Shown here: positions 45,573 through 56,767 of the stretch, piece after piece
How positions within the stretch are numbered: the stretch's first letter is position 1
Layout of the letters: every line of letters begins with the position of its first letter
Assembly: GCF_000485595.1 (NCBI RefSeq)
Contig: NW_014577240.1
Span: forward strand, 33,343-97,342
Source: Priapulus caudatus
Lineage: Eukaryota; Priapulida; Priapulimorpha; Priapulimorphida; Priapulidae
Length of the DNA stretch: 64,000 bases
Direction: 5' to 3'
Translations under genes and position numbers: made by a program
Notes under the pieces: generated by a model
Databases searched by the model: none
Told to the model about the DNA's origin: nothing
The model's input: only the letters and a program-made list of their open reading frames with translations

Positions 45573-46709
45573 GTGAACCCAGTTGTAATCATTCTGAAAA
45601 AATCAGGCGATATCAGGCTATGCGTGGATATGAGACAGGCAAACACTGCAGTAATCGGTAAGCGCCATCCAATTCCTACCATAGACGAAGTGTTACAGAA
45701 AATGAATGGTAGCACCGTTTTCAGTAAATTAGAATTGAAAAGTGGATTTCATCAGATCGAGCTCGACACAGAATTGCGAGGAATCACAACATTCTCAACC
45801 CACTTAGGTTTATTCCGTTACAAGCATTTAATGTTTGGAATTAGTTCCGCTCCTGAATTTTTCCAACACATTGTGCAAGAAGTACTAGCTGAATGCGAAG
45901 GGTGGGAGAATATATCCGACAATTTGATAATTCATGGACGCGACGCCAAGGAACATGATGCGCGATTGATAAACGTACTTTGTAAGCTATCCGATAGGGG
46001 ACTGACTTTAAATAGACCAAAGTGTGAAATAGCTATGCCCAGCTGGAGTTCATGGGTCATGTCCTGGGTAGTCTGGGAATCGCGCCAACACCGGATAGGA
46101 TCAAAGCAATCGTGGAGGCTAGGAGACCGCAATCCGTCTCGGAGTTTCATGGGACTTGTCAATTTAAGCACCCGTTTTATCAGAAACCTAGCTACGATTG
46201 GAGAGTCGTTACGGAGGTTAACTCGACATGACGAACCATTTGATTGGGGGGATAAACAGGAGAAGTCATTCCAAACGCTAAAGAAGGCACTGAGTAACGT
46301 GGAGAACTTAGCCTACTTTAAGACCGGAGCTGAAACCGAGATTATTGTTGACGCTGGACCTGTTGGGCTTGGAGCCATGTTAGTGCAGAAGCAGCAGGGT
46401 CAGAAGCGTGTCATTAGTTACGCGAGTAGAAGTTTGACAAACGTAGACCGCAGATATTCGCAGACCGAAAAGGAGGCTCTAGGCATTGTCTGGGCCTGTG
46501 AACGCTTTCATGTCTTCCTTTCCGGGACTCGGTTTGAATTTGCCACCGACCATAAGCCGCTCGTTTATATCTACTCTAAGAAATCAAAACCGTTCGCGAG
46601 GATAGAGCGTTGGGTTCTTAGGCTACAAACCTACAACTTTACCGTACGACATATTCCGGAGAGAAAAATGTCTACAGACGCACTTTCGAGGTTTCATCGA
46701 GAACTGTGA
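45573..46709 (+). pseudogene. Reverse transcriptase and RNase H of the second Gypsy-type element
   Basis: RT motifs are SGDIRLCVDMRQANTAV, FSKLELKSGFHQIELD and RYKHLMFGISSAPEFFQ. The catalytic YADD box reads ISDN, which should abolish activity. RNase H has EIIVDAGPVGLGAMLV, VISYASRSLTNVDRRYSQTE, KEALGIVWACERF and FATDHKPLVYI. It ends with the tether RHIPERKMSTDALSR. A local frame error occurs near 46035–46170. Confidence 0.9.
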
Positions 46710-48060
46710 GCGCGAGGAGACAGATCCTGCCGAAGACTATGTTCAATTCATTGCTAGAGAAGCTGCCCCGAGGGCATTGCAAATTCGCGATATTGGGCGT
46801 GTGTCGGCTGAAGACAATGTACTGACTGTGGTGAGAGACTGTGTCAAAGATCATAATTGGGCTAACCTCCCCGCTGAGTCTAAGCCTTGCGCAACGAACT
46901 GTGTGTCGTGTGCAAAATTGTGTTGCGAGGTTGTAGGATCGTTATCCCGAAGTGTCTTAGAAAGCACGTGGTATCGCTGGCGCATGAGGGACACCAAAGT
47001 ATTGTAAAGATGAAGCAACGTTTGAAGTCGAAAGTATGGTGGCCGGGTGTGGACAGAGACGCTGACTGTAAGTGTAAAACTTGTCATGGATGCCAACTTG
47101 TCAGCCAGCCGTCAAACCCTGAACCTGTGAAACAAACCGGGATGCCTACACAGCCGTGGCAAGATCTAGCAGCAGACCTGATGGGACCGTTGCCCACAGA
47201 AGTGGATATTCGCGGTAGTTGACTACTACAGTCGATTCTTCGAAGTTTACCTTATGAAAACCACAACGTCCGATAAGTTGATCGTGGGCTTGGACAAAAT
47301 GTTCACTACACATGGGTATCCTTTGTCTTTGAAAACCGACAATAGAGCAAACCTGGTTTTCGCGGTATTCGAATCGTATCTTCGTAAAAATGGCACTGAG
47401 CAAAGAAACACTACACCGTTGTGGCCGCAAGCCAACCACGAGATCGAACGGCAAACCCGCACCATGTTAAAAGCGCTTAAAATCGCTCAAGCCAAATGAC
47501 GTGATTGGAAATCTGAACTAAATAAGTTTTTGTTAGCGTACCGAACGACACCGCACTCAACAACTGGTGTAAGTCCGGCTGAACTTTTGTACGGTAGACA
47601 GATCAGGTCGAAAATAACGAATGGTCCGAGAGAGACATTCAGAGAGACTTAGCCACAAAAGATAAAGATGCAGAGTCGAAGCAGAAAGCCAATGACTATG
47701 CCGATGAACGCAGACACGCGCGCGAAAGTGATCTCACTGTGGGAGACCGTGTTCTCTTGCAACAACCGCGTCAGAACAAACTTACCACTAAATTCGCTGA
47801 GAAACGCTGTCATTGTTGAAAAGCTAGGTAGCTAAGTAACCATTGAGTCCGATCATGGCGCACGGTACAAACGCAATACAACGCATCTCAAGAAGTTCCT
47901 GGGAGAGGCAGAAACTGACACTGATCCAGAACCAGCTATGCCGGAGGAAATCATCGTAGAAGAGTCTGACCACGGAGATGAGATACCACCAACTGAGACT
48001 GGAAGACCAACTAGGGAACGCCGTCTTCCAGGATGCCTCAAAGAGTTTGTCCTGGACTGA
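46670..48060 (+). pseudogene. Integrase region of the second Gypsy-type element
   Basis: In split frames the zinc-binding domain shows HEGHQSIVKMKQRLKSKVWW and CKTCHGCQ. The core shows WQDLAADLMGPLP, LKTDNRANLVFAVFESYL and QANHEIERQTRTML, so the D, D and E positions survive, although TDNR differs from the usual SDNG. Downstream, ELNKFLLAYRTTPHSTTGVS and a GDRVLL-like strand belong to the C-terminal domain, ending near 48060. Confidence 0.85.
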
Positions 48061-48476
48061 GAGTTTAGAGTGAGAGACAGTAACAATATTTAGAGTTTAT
48101 GTTGTTGTTCCGTTGAACAGACTTTCAACGTTAAGTAAGTTAGTAAGTAAGCTTAGACAAAGCCGTCAACCGTGTCGTGGGTTTAATTTGAGGTTTTTAA
48201 GAGTTAAAATTAGTGCATAATTTTAATATAGCCGCGTCACTGTACGTAAGAACAATCAGGATCAAAATGGTTAAACTTAAACATTGTGTCATAAAGACTC
48301 CTGGACTGGCATTAGGACTGACACAATTAGTTTGAGATAAAGTTTGGGTCGTATTTCTAGTTGGGAAAGTTTTACTCTAGGGGGAAAAGTTAATTTGAGT
48401 TTCTTGTTCACGTTGTGATGATTCTGGATAAGTTATACATCATTCATACAAGATTCATTCTAAAGAAAGGAAGGGA

Positions 48477-48647
48477 TGTAGTGTATATAATCTGCGTTCC
48501 TCATTGCGGATTCCATGTTTTAGTAACAACCCTCTAGGGACGCGAGGAGAGAGAATAATAAATGCCCGAAAGCCGTCTAGATTTGATTCATGTTGTTTAC
48601 TGGTCTAATCCGTGATCATCGAGGCCCAGAGTGGCGATAAACCCTAA
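48477..48647 (+). repeat. 3' LTR of the second Gypsy-type element
   Basis: It begins TGTAGTGTATATAATCTGCG, with a TATA-like start, directly after a polypurine tract, and contains AATAAA at about 48555. The 3' boundary is inferred from the end of similarity to the 5' remnant. Confidence 0.8.
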
Positions 48648-49229
48648 ATGATAACCCTAACCATACAACTAAAATTCAAATGGAAAATGAAAAAACTGCA
48701 TTGGCCCCTACACAGCGTTAACATCACAAATTTACTTTGTGTGTGCCTATGGTAAGATGCATCCGGCCTCCAATCAGCTGTAATATCGTCTAACCACATC
48801 TGTGTTGCCATATAAAACGACAACCAACAGCTAAAGGTCCCGAATACGAGGTTGCGACTCACAATGTCCACGTGATGCTGACCACGTTTACCACGCCCAG
48901 TTTCTGCCAAAGATTATTTTTAATTGTGTTAAAATGGTGAACAAATATGCCTCGCTTTAGCTCTCCTTATAGTTTAGACAGCACCGAGCAACCGGTCACT
49001 ATAGTAGTTATGAGGTTCCTACAGTACCTATACAGTACCGTACCAATTTCCCCGTAAAATAACAGGAAACATGTGTTCGGGCATGCCTGGTATCTACCAA
49101 ATTGAATGTTATTTTGTTTTACGTGTACTTACATAAAAACATCCACCGCATCTCTTTATTAGTGATGGGGTGCCCTGTATGACTTACCACCGATTACGAT
49201 TACATTAGCCAATAGATGGCGCTATGTTT

Positions 49230-49450
49230 GCTACATATTATACGACGCTGTATATCCAGAAAGACATGATACAAGATTGCGTGGCACAGCTTTGCTGTGG
49301 ATCCTGAGACGCGCAGTTCCGGGGGATATGCGCACGCGACCGCGGGAATGTTTAAGTATGATGCGCTGTCCGCAGTGGAGACGTGCGCCAAATTCGAGGC
49401 CCGGCGCACGTCTCCACAGCGGTCAGCGGATGGTCTGTAGTTTTAGAAGA
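49230..49450. repeat. Hairpin-rich dispersed repeat, divergent copy
   Basis: The order is the same as in copy 1: a small hairpin CACAGCTTTGCTGTG (49285–49299), ACGCGCAGTTCCG, GCGCACGCGACCGCGGGAA, then the long hairpin at 49364–49428 with a 26-bp stem (24 paired). The stem sequence differs from that of copy 1, but pairing is kept. Confidence 0.8.
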
Positions 49451-50636
49451 TAACAATGAAGACTTTGTTCTAAATAAGAACTATCGGCGGCTAAATAAGA
49501 GCAATATACACACCTTTCAATTTTTTTGACTAGTCAGTCAAATGGCTTGTTGGGGGTCCATTATGCCGAGCTTCCAATTGAAATGGCCCATGAAATTGTC
49601 AAGTGGAATTGTGTTTTTCGGAACCCCAAAGAAAATGTCTCCCTCTTACATGCACACCCCCCTCCTTGATCAATCACGCATTCAGGCGTAAACAATAACA
49701 GAGATGAAATTGTACTGAGTTTGTGGCTCTTGACGCACGTGCATTGACGTACAAGACTGTTGAAAGCACAGGCACTTGGAACGTCTCAATAAAAATAAAT
49801 ATTCACAACATTTTTCACAATAATCCACCGCCTATGTGCAAAATAGGTGAACGTATGTGAAACATTTACGGTTAGTACTAACTGTCACAAATCCGTGACT
49901 AACTGACACCATTAAATTGGTAAAATGTTCCATGCACCTTGAGAAATTCTGAAAAATTACGAGGTTATCATCGCAGAACTCCTGACACCGCCCATCCTAA
50001 TGTTACAAAGCTATATGTCAACAAACAGGCGTGTTGCGAAGTGCCTGCCTCCGATATCTATTTCGAGGCCCGCTAAGCCAAGCATAAAGCGCGCGGGCAA
50101 GATGTCACACACACAGCTACGTTCATTGGCTAAAACAATCGAGTAGCGGGGTCAGGGATTTTCGGAATTCTTTAATTTAAAAAAAAAACGGGTAAAAATG
50201 CCGAATTTTTCCACTTCGATGCAAAATGCATCGGCCGGGCCTTTCATTATTTACGAAAAGCAAACGGTATCGCTAAACACCTACACGCAGTAACTGGTCA
50301 CGTCGTTGACGCCCCATTCATGCCCATCAACGAAGAAGGTGGGGCTTATTCTGATTACGGAGATGCGAAAATGCAACAGAAAAGACGTAGCGCAGTGTGC
50401 TAAACAGCGTGTTATTTTCGTTTTTGTGCCAAACGTTATCGTAGGAAACCGTTCTAGCCTAGCAGAATGCCCTAGTTCTTGAGATCGGCGATTCCGTACG
50501 TTGATGGGTCCCCACCTTTGAAATTATAACGGAGGGGTGCGGCGTACGATGTGGTTGGAAGACACAAAGTGTCAATCCTCGGCGCGCCTCGGCATCATGG
50601 CCGCATCACGTCCAGCAGCCTATGTGAAATGAATGC

Positions 50637-50711
50637 AATATTATCAGGAGTTTCATAATATAGTCTATGACACTCCTATATTATGACTATATTATGATAC
50701 TCCTGATATTA
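50637..50711. repeat. Imperfect palindrome, 27-bp stem
   Basis: Arms AATATTATCAGGAGTTTCAT with the next nine bases, and their reverse complement, flank a 19-base loop containing CACTCCTATATTATGA. Short AT-rich foldback, possibly a small MITE. Confidence 0.75.
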
Positions 50712-51369
50712 TATTTCAAAAGTAATACATTTAAAATGGAGAGCAAATATTCCATGCACTAGCTTTCTATGAAAAAAATGTCATATTGAAACATTCCGAT
50801 TCCTCTATTCAATGATGATAGCGGACATCATGATGATAGCGGGATCATGATGATAGCTGACATCACACATGTAAAATTTACATTAACCATTAGACGACGG
50901 GTGCTACATGTGACACGTGACCACTATTAAATCACTTCTGGTTCATTACCCTGTTAGGTTAGAGGATGTGACGCGTCATCGGCCAACCAATCGGAGGGCC
51001 CGCAGCTCGTACACTAAAGCTGACGCGACGTTTTGTGGTTGCATTATTTAGGCTGGCTATCGTGTGTGGCAATGACATGCACATTGAGATGGGTGGATAG
51101 TTACTGGTAATTTAAAACGAATTCTTTCAATGTATGGCCCCCATTCGACTGTGCGACTGTTTTTCAGGAACAAATGTGGTGTCGGTTAGTAAATTCGCGA
51201 TATTTTTTTAAAACGCCGGACAACATATGTCATAACTCTAATGGTGCACAGCTGAAGTACATGGCTACCTAGCTTTAATATTGCCACTCGGCCGAAAATG
51301 GTCAAAATACTATTTTTCAGCTCCTGAAATTCAATTCTTAAGTATAGGATCCTATGGAGCGCCGGATTG

Positions 51370-52736
51370 GCGCAAATACACTTTTCTACCGGTCAATATG
51401 GCGGCACCCGTCTCCGAACCCCCTGCCCGCGCCTGCCTTTACTGTCTGTACGGGGCGCATTGTATACAGTTGTTAACCCCCCTCCCCCCGCACACACGCT
51501 ATCACGCTATATGGCCGATAAGAAAGTGTATTTACCTATCATATCTCGCGATCTATATGAGTTACGTTTCTATAATTCTACATGCGTGATGATACATGTC
51601 TTAGAAATAATCACTGTAAGTTTCGAATTAATTGACCAACGATTAATCTAATTAATTAGCAAATATGCACGGGCGGTAATGCCCATAGGCTATTATACGC
51701 ATATCTCGCGAAGGAGTCGAGTTATAATTCTAGAATTCTACATGCATAATGATACATGTCTTAGCTATAATCACTGTAAGTGGAAATACACGCTTAACCT
51801 AATTAATTAGCAAATAAATTATTAATGCATGCACTAATTAATTAGATTAATCGTGGGTCAATTAACTCAAAACTCACAGTGATTATTTTTAAGACATGTA
51901 TCATCACGCATGTAGAATTCTAGAAACGTAACTCATATAGATCGCGAGATATGATAAGTAAATACACTTTACTATCGGCTAGACCCGTACTATATGCCTG
52001 TATAAACCTATGGGCATTACCGCGCGTGAATAACAGCTAATTAATTAGGTTAATCGTGGGTCAATTAACTCGAAACTTACGGTGATTATTTCTAAGACAT
52101 GTATCATTTTGCATGTTGAAGTCTAGAAACGTAACTTATATAGATTGCGAGATATGATAGGTAAATACACTTTTCTACCGGCTAAACCCGTACTATATGC
52201 CTGTATAAACCTATGGGCATTACCGCGCGTGAATAACAGCTAATTAATTAGATTAATCGTGGGGGAAATAAACTCGAAACTCACAGTGATTATTTCCAAG
52301 ACATGTATCATCACGCATGTAGAATTCTAGAAACGTAACTCATATAGATCGCGAGATATGATAGGTAAATACACTTTTCTACCGTTTAAACCCGTACTAT
52401 ATGCCTGTATAAGCCTATGGGCATTACCGCCCGTGCATATTTGCTAAATAATTAGGTTAAGCGTGGGGCAATAAACTCGAAACTCACAGTGATTATTTCT
52501 AAAACATGTATCATCACGCATGTAGAATTATAGAAACGTAACTCATATAGATCGCGAGATATGATAGGTAAATACACTTTCCTATCGGCCATATAGCGTG
52601 ATAGCGTGTGTGCGGGGGGAGGGGGGGGGTTAACAACTGTATACGATGCGCCCCATACAGACAGTAAAGGCAGGCGCGGGCAGGGGGTTCGGAGTCGGGT
52701 GCCGCCATATTAACCGGTAGAAAAGTGTATTTGCGC
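51370..52736. mobile_element. 1.37-kb foldback element with internal 200-bp tandem repeats
   Basis: The ends GCGCAAATACACTTTTCTAC and its complement begin inverted arms of about 325 bases (51370–51692 and 52412–52736). Both arms contain CCCCCTGCCCGCGCCTGCCT and GTGATAGCGTG-like motifs. Between them lie units of about 203 bases beginning TTAGATTAATCGTGGG (51838, 52042, 52244, 52447). The unit sequence also makes up the inner part of the arms. No coding potential. Confidence 0.9.
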
Positions 52737-52984
52737 TGGAGGATTTAATAGTGGTCTGTTCTCATGTCATGAAGCGCTGTATATTCAGCAGCCATTATTA
52801 AATGAATACTTTACTCTAGAATTTGAGAGTATATTATGATAGTAGATTTATAAATAATAGCGCATACCTATAAATATCTATAATTACGCATTCACGTTTG
52901 TCATAAAACAACATTGAATTTGGAAATCTTCATTTTTGAGGTTGATCGCCGGGCAGACATTACTCCCAACCTCGACTCCGTTTC

Positions 52985-53097
52985 TGACTAACCCTAACCC
53001 TAACCCTAACCCTAACGATAACCCTAACCCTAACCCTAACGATAACCCTAACCCTAACCCTAACGATAACCCTAACCCTAACCTTAACCCTAATTAA
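52985..53097. repeat. Interstitial telomere-like (CCCTAA)n array
   Basis: CCCTAA hexamers with a regular CGATAA interruption every 24 or so bases (CCCTAACGATAA three times). The regular interruption indicates that it expanded as a higher-order unit. Confidence 0.92.
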
Positions 53098-53875
53098 ATT
53101 TAATTAACACTAATACATTTAATTTTTTTTTAAACATCACCTCTCGCAGGTTAACGCGAGGCGCGATACCCGAGATTTCATATGGCCGGTGCAGGGAGTA
53201 ATGTCTCCCTTGTGCAAAAATCTCATTAATTTTTGGGCGCTGACATGACACCCGCGACCGTGCTGCCACCTTGAAAAGGTTGCGCATTTGCCAAAACATT
53301 TTGCACGTTACAGACCGAGGGCTAATCACAAAAGTGCAATTATAATTATGTATACCTAAATGTTATTTAACCGAACGATATTCATTTTAGGACAAATTCA
53401 TTCATATTATAACTGAAACTATATGTCGTTTATAAGATATTGCAATTCTTCTGCTCTTAAATTAATAAATAAGAAACACCCTCGGTCTGTAGGTTCTACA
53501 CTGGAAAATCATTTTCCATAGGCGGCCATACTTACGAACAAAATCCCATAAATCAGCAGAAGTTTTTTTAGAAATAACAATGCCATCCTCTGAATCCAAG
53601 TTGCAAGTGACACCATATACGTTATTAACTAAAAAATTATTCCATAATAATTTTTCTTGTAAACATCATTTTGCCAGCAAACACTCGAAATGACCAATTT
53701 ACAATGTGAATCTGCACAAAAAAGTAGGCTTTCTTTGAGGCCGCACCAGCAACGCACCTCGGACACGTTTACACTGTCGGATTCAGAAAAGATTCTAGTT
53801 TCTGAAATTAACAATTATAGCAGGTTTCAGGGGAGAGATAATGAATATAGAAATAAGTTGTGGATATAGAAATCA

Positions 53876-53945
53876 GTTAACCCTAACCCTAGCCCTAACC
53901 TTAACCCTAATCCTAACCCTAACCCTAACCCTAATTCCTTATCCC
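53876..53945. repeat. Interstitial telomere-like (CCCTAA)n array, second
   Basis: Ten or so CCCTAA-type units with CCTTAA and CCTAGC variants, 780 bases from the first array in the same orientation. Confidence 0.88.
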
Positions 53946-54507
53946 TAATTCTAAAATTAAACAAAATTAGCCAAAAATAATTAAAAATAAAATAAATAAA
54001 AGACAAAATTAGCCAATCAGAGCCGTCCCCTAGCGGTTCACTATCTCTCCCCTGTGCAAAATTCATTAACAATTGCAAAGAGTTCTAACCCTTTCTAATG
54101 AGAAATACAACATTCAAGCGCACGCATACACTCAAATACGATCTCATTCTGACCCTGTCCCAGCACTCATTGGTTGATTTGCCAGCGTGGTACCTGTAGA
54201 CTCTGCTGTAGCCTGTGCCTGTAGCCGGCAGCCGAAGCGTTGCTTTGCGCTCCTTTTCAGTGGGTGCGCTGCCACTGGCGCCACCGTCGTTATAAGCAAC
54301 GGTATAGCCGTCAGTTGTAAAACATTTTTTTTTAATATTTTTAATAAATATTGAACCATAAAACATTTTATGAAGCGTAATTTTAACCTAAATCAACTGA
54401 AAATAACCCTAGAGCCAAGACTCAAGTATTCCTTAAATAAATAACTGCAAATAATACATTTTAAATATAGAGTTACTAGCTTGCAATGCAAAATAAATGT
54501 ATCTGCA

Positions 54508-55105
54508 ATAATAAGCCAGTTCGTAGTTAGAGTCTGCGCATGCGCGAACCTTGCCACGAATTCTTCCGAGTCAGGTCATTTGTGACAAAATATTTCGTAT
54601 TTCGACCGCACAGTACACATACGAATGCATCTGTGTCGTTGTAATGCTACAGTCTTCGCGTGTGCACGTACACGTGCGTGCGTGCGTGTGTGCGTGCGTG
54701 CGTACGTGGGTGTGCACGTGCACATGCGTGCGTGCGTGCATGTGCACGTACACGTGCGCGTGTGCGTGTGCACGTACACGTGCGCGCGTGTACGCGTACA
54801 CGTGTGCGCGTGCGTGTGCACGTACACGTGCGCGCGTGCGTGTGCACGTACACGTGCGCGCGTGCGTGTGCACGTACACGTGCGTGTGTGCGTGTGCACG
54901 TACACGTGCGTGTGTGCGTGCTTGTGCACGTATACGTGCGTGCGTGCGTGCGTGCGTGTGCACGTACACAGAATACATGTACATAATATATTTACTGAAC
55001 CGAGAGCGCACGCCGCACTCGAGATTTCATCGATTTTTGTCACAAATGACCCGGTGACCTGTGACGTCACACAACTCCTTGGCTAACTACAAACTGGCTT
55101 ATTAT
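54508..55105. mobile_element. 598-bp MITE-like element with an alternating purine–pyrimidine core
   Basis: The ends are ATAATAAGCCAGTTCGTAGT and, reversed, ATAATAAGCCAGTTTGTAGT, 23 bases with one mismatch. An inner inverted pair, GGTCATTTGTGACAAAA (54576–54592 and 55036–55052), is also present. The core (54655–54970) is a GTGCACGTACACGT minisatellite. Flanks show no obvious duplication. Confidence 0.82.
54655..54970. repeat. 26-bp minisatellite GTGCACGTACACGTGCGCGCGTGCGT
   Basis: The 14-base palindrome-rich motif GTGCACGTACACGT recurs about eight times, at spacings of about 26 bases in the centre. The whole tract is alternating purine–pyrimidine, a Z-DNA-prone composition, and each motif is near-palindromic. 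Confidence 0.9.
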
Positions 55106-55507
55106 AGGGGTTCCTGGCTGACGTGACAGTAAACATGTGAATTAGTCAGCAGACAGCGATCATGCGTAGCGCTGCATCAATCGCAGTAACTTTCGAAAAC
55201 ACTCAGCAAGGGCATGGGCTGATTCATGTTCGATAATATTCTGTGAAACTTAATTCTGTGAAAATTTCTGTGAACTGTTCAAGAGCATATAAACTATGTT
55301 ATCTTATTTACCTTAAGCAGTTTATGTGCGTCATATGAGTTATATTACAATGTATCAATATAATTACCTTGCATTTTACAGCATTCCTTTCTAAAAACGT
55401 TAAAAAATGTTCATTTATAAGTTCAAAATTATAGAAAAAATCGCATCCCACTGGTTTTAGATAGCATGTGGATCATTTCTCGAAATGTGCGTTTGGCATT
55501 TCTCTCT

Positions 55508-55508
55508 T

Positions 55509-55557
<49 letters not shown>

Positions 55558-55590
55558 CTCGCTCTCTCTCTTGCTCTTTCTCTCTCCCTC
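55508..55590. repeat. (CT)n microsatellite
   Basis: CTCTCT run with GCTCTC interruptions. Confidence 0.93.
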
Positions 55591-55599
55591 CTCTTACAA

Positions 55600-56765
55600 T
55601 CTGTCCTATAGGGTCTTGTGTGATAACACAAATCAGAACTGTGACAAGAAGGAAGCCACTACAATATGGATCTGGCTGAGATTGTAGTGCATTGAAATTG
55701 ATTCCTCATGATCAACTATCAACATGAGTGTCAACTAGTGACGTGACCAGTGAAGTGACATCTACGCTATTACTTTGGCGAACACTTTGACAGATTTAAC
55801 GCAATGGCATGTCGTATCCATGATGAATATAACATGAACTAAAACATGGCAACACACTGTAGGCCTACGCGGATTTTGTATGGAACGAATATAGTGTCGG
55901 AATGCTGAATTTGGACTTAATGTAGGCGAACAAGCGCCGTATACGTATATGCATCCTATAATTTTTTTCTGCATTAACTCTTTGAAACGGCTTGTGTCAT
56001 TTTTTCTGCCATTCTGTAAAGGATGTTTAATGACCGCATCTGGCGAATGAATGGTAGGCCCCCTATGTTCCAAATATTCAGAACAAACATAACAAATCAA
56101 TACGCAGAGATTAAATGAAACACACCATTGATTTTATTGGCGGAAACCGTAATTCTGTCTTTAATCACGATATTTGAGAAATCACGTGAAAGGCTAGACG
56201 ATCGCTTAAATATTATTACAATTTTCTAGTTTGTATATAAAAGAATGTGAAGTTGTGGACCATTATAACTGTAAGTTAATTAATGAATGAGGGTCGAACA
56301 TCACAACAATATTGATATATTATTATAGTATGATGTCAATATGAGATAGCGAGTGATAGATGTGAGTTTCCTCACATAACGACACTAAAATTCACTTGCT
56401 AGATAATTAGATGTTTCACTTTTTGAAGTTTGTGATAACACAATTATGTCAACGCAAATGAAGAAAGCTACACAATTTTCATCTTAGGCGTTGCTTTCCG
56501 TTTCGTTAATCACCGTATGGTCGTCGACGGCGTTGCCTAGAAACGCGCCATCAGCGGCGTGCCTGCTAGCCGTCACTGCGCCATCTAGCGACGCATCGTT
56601 GCTCTCTTTTTGAGACTAGCTTGAGCGTTATTGTCTGCACCCTCACTGCTGTAGCTTTCTGGTACACATATCTTGTCGAAGTCTACGAACATGTCAATCT
56701 TCTTCATTATTTTTACCGGGCTGGTATTGTGAGCGACGTTACTCCTTCCGGTAGTTGTCGCCTCA
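55600..56765. other. No gene recognised; 3' flank of the PEP-synthase-like gene
   Basis: The gene stop is at 56768, so its 3' UTR must lie here on the minus strand. I could not choose a poly(A) signal with confidence. Confidence 0.45.
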
Positions 56766-56767
56766 CT

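Larger units (their letters stand above)
43869..48647 (+). mobile_element. Second Gypsy-type LTR retrotransposon, decayed, plus strand
   Basis: Gag, protease, RT, RNase H and integrase occur in order. The 3' LTR starts TGTAGTGTATATAA at 48477 directly after the polypurine run AAAGAAAGGAAGGGA and ends near 48647. Only the last 116 or so bases of the 5' LTR (43869–43984) are present. Both share GCGAGGAGAGAGAATAATAA and GTGATCATCGAGGCCCA. TGGCGACGAGG at 43985 is a candidate primer-binding site. Frameshifts interrupt the ORFs, and the catalytic RT and protease residues are altered. Confidence 0.9.
48660..51360. other. No gene recognised apart from listed repeats
   Basis: Open frames here are short and lack motifs. 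Short GATGATAGC repeats (GACATCATGATGATAGC) occur at 50815–50870. Confidence 0.45.

Noticed and set aside
51370-52736. CRISPR array, because of regular repeats
   Set aside because: The units are about 203 bases, adjacent without spacers, and the genome is animal.
52985-53945. A true chromosome end
   Set aside because: The CCCTAA arrays are short, interrupted and flanked on both sides by unique DNA with genes further on, so they are interstitial.
54551-55070. Cys/Val/Arg or His/Thr/Arg ORFs of up to 168 residues
   Set aside because: They translate the GTGCACGTACACGT minisatellite in every frame.
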